From Deltaproteobacteria bacterium (GTDB taxonomy: Bacteria > Desulfobacterota > Desulfobacteria > Desulfobacterales > ETH-SRB1), in contig JAFDFV010000208.1 of the NCBI GenBank assembly GCA_019309665.1, forward strand, positions 1-8,159: a stretch of 8,159 bases of DNA, given 5' to 3'. Both the position numbers and the translations under genes were made by a program. This document shows, piece after piece, positions 5,255 through 8,159 of this stretch (position 1 is the first letter of the stretch; each line of letters starts with the position of its first letter). The notes beneath the pieces are model-generated. The model made no database searches, was not told where the DNA came from, and saw only the letters and a list, made by a program, of their open reading frames with translations.

Positions 5255-6103
5255 ATGTCTGTATCTGTGTCCTCTCTGCAACGCCGCAGAAACTTTTTGC
5301 AGAAAATTGTGTTCAATGTTTTTCGTCTTGCAGCTTTAATTAACGGGCTTGCGTTGTTTATTATTGTATATTTTATGATTGCTAATGGATGGAAAGCCAT
5401 AAACTGGACATTTTTAACACAGCCGCCTGTTGATTCAATGACAAAGGGCGGCATCCTTCCATGTATTGTGGGAACTTTGTGTCTTAGCATAGGAGCCATA
5501 TTGATTGCTATGCCCATTGGCGTTGCTTCTGCAATATACTTAAATGAATATGCCGGTCATGGTCGTGTAATAAGATTGATAAAACTCGGAATAAATAATT
5601 TGGCGGGTGTTCCATCAATAGTATTTGGTCTATTCGGTCTGGCGGTTTTTGTTGTCTGGCTAAAAATGGGAGTAAGTATAATTGCAGGGTCGCTTACTTT
5701 AGGAGCGATGACATTACCTGTTATGATAGGGTCAACCGAAGAAGCATTACGTGCTGTGCCTGATACTTATAGAGAAGCTTCGCTTGGACTTGGCGCTACT
5801 AAATGGCAGACGATTTACCGTGTTGTATTGCCAACGGCTTTGCCGGGAATACTTACAGGAACTATTCTGGGAATTAGCAGGGCAGCAGGAGAAACAGCTC
5901 CTATTATGTTTACTGCCGCGGTGTTCTTTACACCCAGTTTGCCGGTATCTATATTTGATGAAGTAATGGCATTGCCATACCATATTTATGTTCTTGCTAC
6001 AGCCGGGACAGAGATCGAAGCAACGCGTCATCTGCAATACGGTACAGCACTCGTGCTGATCGCAATAATTTATCGTTTCCGTCTCAGAAAGCGTATGCAG
6101 TAA
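5255..6103 (+). CDS. pstA: Phosphate ABC transporter permease PstA, short last membrane segment
   Basis: This encodes a 282-residue permease partner of PstC. Hydrophobic segments lie near 24-43, 67-97, 116-137, 140-160, 193-224 and weakly 262-273. The ATPase-docking EAA motif is present (EASLGLGATKWQTIYRVVLP, 174-193), as are SRAAGETAP (208-216) and the PstA-typical tail ATAGTEIEATRHLQYGTALVL. The start at 5255 has AAGGTGG at 5243-5249 with 5-base spacing; an in-frame GTG at 5246 lies inside that ribosome-binding site, so ATG is favoured. Oddity: after YGTALVL, family members usually have a longer hydrophobic run before the basic tail. Here only about 11 hydrophobic residues precede RFRLRKR, as if roughly 8-10 residues were deleted in frame. 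This could weaken the final helix, or another segment may compensate. The function call is firm; activity is slightly uncertain. Confidence 0.94.
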   Translation: MSVSVSSLQRRRNFLQKIVFNVFRLAALINGLALFIIVYFMIANGWKAINWTFLTQPPVDSMTKGGILPCIVGTLCLSIGAILIAMPIGVASAIYLNEYAGHGRVIRLIKLGINNLAGVPSIVFGLFGLAVFVVWLKMGVSIIAGSLTLGAMTLPVMIGSTEEALRAVPDTYREASLGLGATKWQTIYRVVLPTALPGILTGTILGISRAAGETAPIMFTAAVFFTPSLPVSIFDEVMALPYHIYVLATAGTEIEATRHLQYGTALVLIAIIYRFRLRKRMQ

Positions 6104-6108
6104 TAAGA

Positions 6109-6170
6109 GTGTCTAAAGTGTACTAAAGTGCCTAAAATGCCTAAAGTTAAGGAATTCTGCTATTTTATAT
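6109..6170 (-). repeat. Dispersed repeat, copy B (inverted relative to copy A)
   Basis: Read on the minus strand, 6138-6170 repeats the 33-bp block at 4000-4032 with one mismatch. 6109-6150 is the same CACTTTAGG-type array (seen on + as CTAAAGTG units). It begins 5 bases after the pstA stop codon. Copies A and B therefore bracket pstC and pstA as inverted repeats about 2.1 kb apart. Confidence 0.8.
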
Positions 6171-6177
6171 GGGTTTT

Positions 6178-6204
6178 CTCATTCCCACGCTGGAGCATTG
6201 GAAC
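6178..6204 (-). repeat. Diverged REP-like palindrome, partner of 3880-3909
   Basis: On the minus strand this reads GTTCCAATGCTCCAGCGTGGGAATGAG, broken here as GTTCCAATGCTCCAGC then GTGGGAATGAG. It matches the 3880-3909 palindrome except for a few substitutions in the arms. It lies 7 bases from repeat copy B, whereas in the pstS-pstC gap the two parts are separated by about 90 bases, suggesting insertion or deletion since duplication. Confidence 0.7.
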
Positions 6205-6310
6205 TATGCAGAACTAACCCATTATAAAAAGTGTAAACCGGAAAATGAAGGATTAGAGCGATTGCAAATCCTTGTAGCTTTTTATCAATCAGCACGCCGA
6301 AGGCGTACCA
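6205..6310. other. Rest of the pstA-pstB spacer, no gene recognised
   Basis: The pstA-pstB gap totals 329 bp. Besides the repeats at 6109-6204 and 6311-6354, this part contains only a weak hairpin GGATT/AATCC (6250-6254, 6267-6271) and a short palindrome ACGCC-GAA-GGCGT (6294-6306). A 72-codon frame at 6169-6387 is translated largely from repeats and has no family resemblance, so it is not called. Confidence 0.45.
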
Positions 6311-6354
6311 CAACTTTAGGCACTTTAGCTCACTTTAGGCATTTTAGGCACTTA
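6311..6354 (+). repeat. Dispersed repeat, copy C: CACTTTAGG decamer array
   Basis: Four units in nearly exact 10-bp register: CAACTTTAGG, CACTTTAGCT, CACTTTAGGC and ATTTTAGGCA, followed by a partial CTTA. The first 16 bases of AACTTTAGGCACTTTA match copy A. It is in the same orientation as copy A and opposite to copy B, and lies about 80 bases before pstB. It lacks the 33-bp block and the palindrome. Confidence 0.8.
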
Positions 6355-6379
6355 ACAGTGTGTCAAGGTACTTTTGGAC

Positions 6380-6426
6380 TAATATAAACAAGCCACCCCT
6401 TTTGGGGAAAGTGTTACGTATAAGGA
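6380..6426 (+). promoter_or_regulatory. pstB leader: possible -10, CCCC/GGGG hairpin and RBS
   Basis: TAATAT (6380-6385) could serve as an internal -10, with only a poor -35 upstream. CCCCTTTTGGGG (6396-6407) forms a small stem-loop, and AAGGA (6422-6426) is the ribosome-binding site, 6 bases before the GTG start of pstB. An internal promoter would make sense given the 329-bp spacer, but the evidence for one is slight. The RBS is the solid part. Confidence 0.35.
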
Positions 6427-6432
6427 AGCTCT

Positions 6433-7194
6433 GTGGATAAACCTGTAAAAATAGAAGTAAAAAATCTGAATTTTTATTATGGTGAGTTTCAAGCGCTGCA
6501 GGATAATTCTCTTAATTTTCATATAAATGAGGTGTCTGCTCTTATTGGGCCGTCAGGCTGCGGTAAAAGTACTTTTTTGCGCTGTTTGAACCGGATGAAC
6601 GATTTGATTTCAATAAGCAGAGTGGAAGGTAATATTCTATTAGACGGCCTCGATATTTATGATCCTTCAGTTGACGTGGTAATGCTTAGAAGCCGGATCG
6701 GCATGGTATTCCAAAAGCCGAATCCCTTTCCTAAAACAATTTTTGAGAATGTGGCTTATGGCCTGAGAGTTAAAGGTATTAAAGATAAGGCTTTTATTGA
6801 ACAACGTGTAGGGGAGAGTCTTAAGCTGGCGGCTATCTGGGATGAAGTTAAAGATAGAATGCATGAGTCGGCCCTTGGGCTTTCAGGAGGACAGCAACAG
6901 CGGCTGTGTATAGCCAGGGCACTGGCGGTGGAACCCGAAATATTGCTAATGGATGAACCTTGCTCGGCTCTTGATCCTATTGCTACGCAAAAAATAGAAG
7001 AATTAATTTATCAATTAAAAAAATCGTTTACCATTATAATTGTAACTCATAACATGCAGCAGGCGGCCAGAGTTTCAGATATTACTGCTTTTTTTTATAT
7101 GGGAAAGCTAATAGAGGCAGGTAAGACAGATACCATTTTTACCAGGCCCAATCTAAAACAGACGCAAGATTATATAACAGGCCGTTTTGGATAA
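6433..7194 (+). CDS. pstB: Phosphate ABC transporter ATP-binding protein PstB
   Basis: This encodes a 253-residue ATPase, close to the usual 250-260. All nucleotide-binding motifs are intact: Walker A GPSGCGKST (39-47), Q-loop Gln94 in MVFQKPNPFP, signature LSGGQQQR (150-157), Walker B ILLMDE (170-175), D-loop SALD (178-181) and switch His206 in VTHNMQQA. The segment NRMNDLI after Walker A and QKPNPFPKTIFENV are characteristic of PstB. It forms the cytoplasmic dimer that powers phosphate import through PstCA and contacts PhoU. The start is GTG at 6433 with AAGGA 6 bases upstream; MDKPVKIEVKNLNFYYG aligns with family N-termini, and no better ATG is available. The 329-bp repeat-rich gap before it and the 386-bp gap after it are unusual for pstB. 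Confidence 0.96.
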   Translation: MDKPVKIEVKNLNFYYGEFQALQDNSLNFHINEVSALIGPSGCGKSTFLRCLNRMNDLISISRVEGNILLDGLDIYDPSVDVVMLRSRIGMVFQKPNPFPKTIFENVAYGLRVKGIKDKAFIEQRVGESLKLAAIWDEVKDRMHESALGLSGGQQQRLCIARALAVEPEILLMDEPCSALDPIATQKIEELIYQLKKSFTIIIVTHNMQQAARVSDITAFFYMGKLIEAGKTDTIFTRPNLKQTQDYITGRFG

Positions 7195-7247
7195 GCAGAA
7201 ATTTATTCGATCACACCTGAAGCTCACCTGCAGCCGGTTAATATTAC

Positions 7248-7530
7248 CAGAAATTTGAAAACTCAATTATGAGATTAACCTGAGGCAGCGGACAATTAAA
7301 TTTAAGAACGTCTGAAACTCGCGCATAAGTGAGCCTAAAGAAAAAAGAGTATTAATATCACTTAGAAAAATTGATCTTTATGACTTGAATTTATCCTTTT
7401 AACAAGAATATACAAAAGCGCCTCTTTTTTCTTAATGCTCACTAATACGCTCAAACAGTCAGCCGTTTTAAATTTAAGTGCCCGCCACCTCTAATTGTTA
7501 ACAAGTTGCTTTTGAGTTTTCAAATTTCTG
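7248..7530. mobile_element. 283-bp fold-back (MITE-like) element between pstB and phoU
   Basis: The element is an imperfect palindrome. The outermost 19 bases (7248-7266, CAGAAATTTGAAAACTCAA) are exactly complementary to 7512-7530. The innermost 22 (7328-7349) pair with 7422-7443 at 20 of 22. A middle block around TTAAATTTAA pairs at about 20 of 24. The loop is 7350-7421. ATTAC occurs directly outside each end (7243-7247 and 7531-7535), as expected of a 5-bp target-site duplication. No coding frame is inside. It fills most of the 386-bp gap between pstB and phoU. A non-autonomous transposable element is the best reading; a structured RNA or an old inverted duplication are alternatives. The responsible transposase family cannot be named from the ends. 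Confidence 0.65.
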
Positions 7531-7564
7531 ATTACATAAAAATGAGTTTGTAAATTTCTGATAA
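7514..7564 (+). repeat. Direct repeat at the right end of the fold-back element
   Basis: GAGTTTTCAAATTTCTGATTA (7514-7534, split here as GAGTTTTCAAATTT then CTGATTA) recurs at 7544-7564 with about 17 of 21 matches, a 30-bp period. The second copy reaches the phoU ribosome-binding site. It looks like a partial duplication of the element's terminal sequence, or a paired binding site in front of phoU. Confidence 0.6.
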
Positions 7565-7580
7565 AGGAAAGATAAATGTT

Positions 7581-8159
7581 ATGGCTAAACATTTTTTTAG
7601 AGAACTTGAAAAAATAAAAAAAAGAATTCTTTCTCTTGGCGCTATGGTGGAGGAACGTGTTCGTATGGTAATAAAGGCTTTAGAGACAAGAGATGGTGAT
7701 GCTGCAAAAAAAATTATAATTTCAGACCATGAGATCGATGAGATGGAAGTAGAAATAGAAGAAGAATGCCTGAAAATTTTGGCCTTGTATCAGCCTGTTG
7801 CTATTGATCTGAGATTTCTTACCGCGGTAATTAAGATAAATAATGATCTGGAAAGGGTTGCTGATGAGGCGGTGAACATCGCAGAACGGATACAGGTTAT
7901 TGCCAAACGGCAAAGGCTTGATGTCCCTTTCAATCATTCTCTGATGGCTGAAAAAAGCGAATTCATGCTCAAGAAGAGCCTGGATGCATTTGTGAACATG
8001 AACGTGGACATCGCTTTGCGTGTTTGCACCTTAGACGATGAGGTAGATAATATGATGAATGAAGCCTATGACGTGGTCAAACATGCTATTGGCGAGCACC
8101 CCGATCGTGTGAGTTATCTGATTAACCTGCTTTTGGTTTCCCGCCACCTTGAGCGGATA
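7581..8159 (+). CDS. phoU: Phosphate-signalling protein PhoU (3' end beyond the window)
   Basis: This encodes the first 193 residues of PhoU; the frame is still open at the last base, and about 25-30 residues are expected to be missing. PhoU is a cytoplasmic two-domain all-helical regulator that restrains PhoR/PhoB signalling and Pst activity when phosphate is ample. Visible features are the N-terminus AKHFFRELEKIKKRILSLGAMVE, the helix IDEMEVEIEEECLKILALYQPVAIDLRFL, and the first metal-binding E-x-x-x-D motif in LERVADEAVNIAE (canonical ERIGD is ERVAD here, with Glu and Asp kept). The start of the second domain's equivalent motif, SRHLERI, is cut by the window edge. The start at 7581 is set by homology. 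AAAGGA (7563-7568) is 12 bases upstream, a long spacing, and an out-of-frame ATG at 7576 lies closer to ideal. It is probably in the pst operon but separated from pstB by the fold-back element. Confidence 0.94.
   Translation, partial: MAKHFFRELEKIKKRILSLGAMVEERVRMVIKALETRDGDAAKKIIISDHEIDEMEVEIEEECLKILALYQPVAIDLRFLTAVIKINNDLERVADEAVNIAERIQVIAKRQRLDVPFNHSLMAEKSEFMLKKSLDAFVNMNVDIALRVCTLDDEVDNMMNEAYDVVKHAIGEHPDRVSYLINLLLVSRHLERI

Noticed and set aside
6169..6387. 72-codon frame in the pstA-pstB gap
   Set aside because: It is built from repeat copy B's palindrome and the decamer array (ending in LAHFRHFRH-type translation of repeats).

Overview
The window is an AT-rich segment of a Gram-negative bacterium, shown by a signal-peptide-bearing outer-membrane porin ending in Phe. 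The porin type, the PstS type and the AT-rich repeat-laden gaps resemble sulfate-reducing Desulfobacterota. That placement is inference from protein style; there is no rRNA or other taxonomic marker here. All genes are on the + strand.

Layout. Positions 1-273 hold a stem-loop, a candidate Pho-box array and a hairpin-forming repeat. Two overlapping genes follow: a small STAS-domain protein with an atypical phosphorylation site (274-630) and a metallo-beta-lactamase-fold hydrolase (617-1339). A 314-bp gap with a second 11-bp-periodic array leads to a putative porin (1654-2910). A third array precedes the high-affinity phosphate transporter genes pstS (3010-3831), pstC (4080-4973), pstA (5255-6103) and pstB (6433-7194), then phoU (7581 to the window end, truncated).

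How the genes work together. The porin would admit phosphate or other anions through the outer membrane. PstS would bind phosphate in the periplasm, PstC and PstA form the membrane channel, PstB supplies ATP hydrolysis, and PhoU couples transporter state to the PhoR/PhoB two-component system, which is not in the window. Three separate transcription units are each preceded by direct repeats of a CTAACA-like half-site at exact 11-bp spacing, the geometry of PhoB boxes. This suggests that the porin and the STAS/MBL pair belong to the same phosphate-starvation regulon as pstS.

The most unusual aspect is that every junction of the pst-phoU operon, normally compact, contains repetitive DNA. The pstS-pstC gap has a tandem heptamer, a palindrome and a decamer array. 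The pstC-pstA gap has a 265-bp element with terminal inverted repeats. The pstA-pstB gap has an inverted copy of the pstS-pstC module plus a further decamer array. The pstB-phoU gap has a 283-bp fold-back element bounded by 5-bp direct repeats. The last hydrophobic segment of PstA also looks abnormally short. No CRISPR array, transposase gene, tRNA or rRNA was seen.
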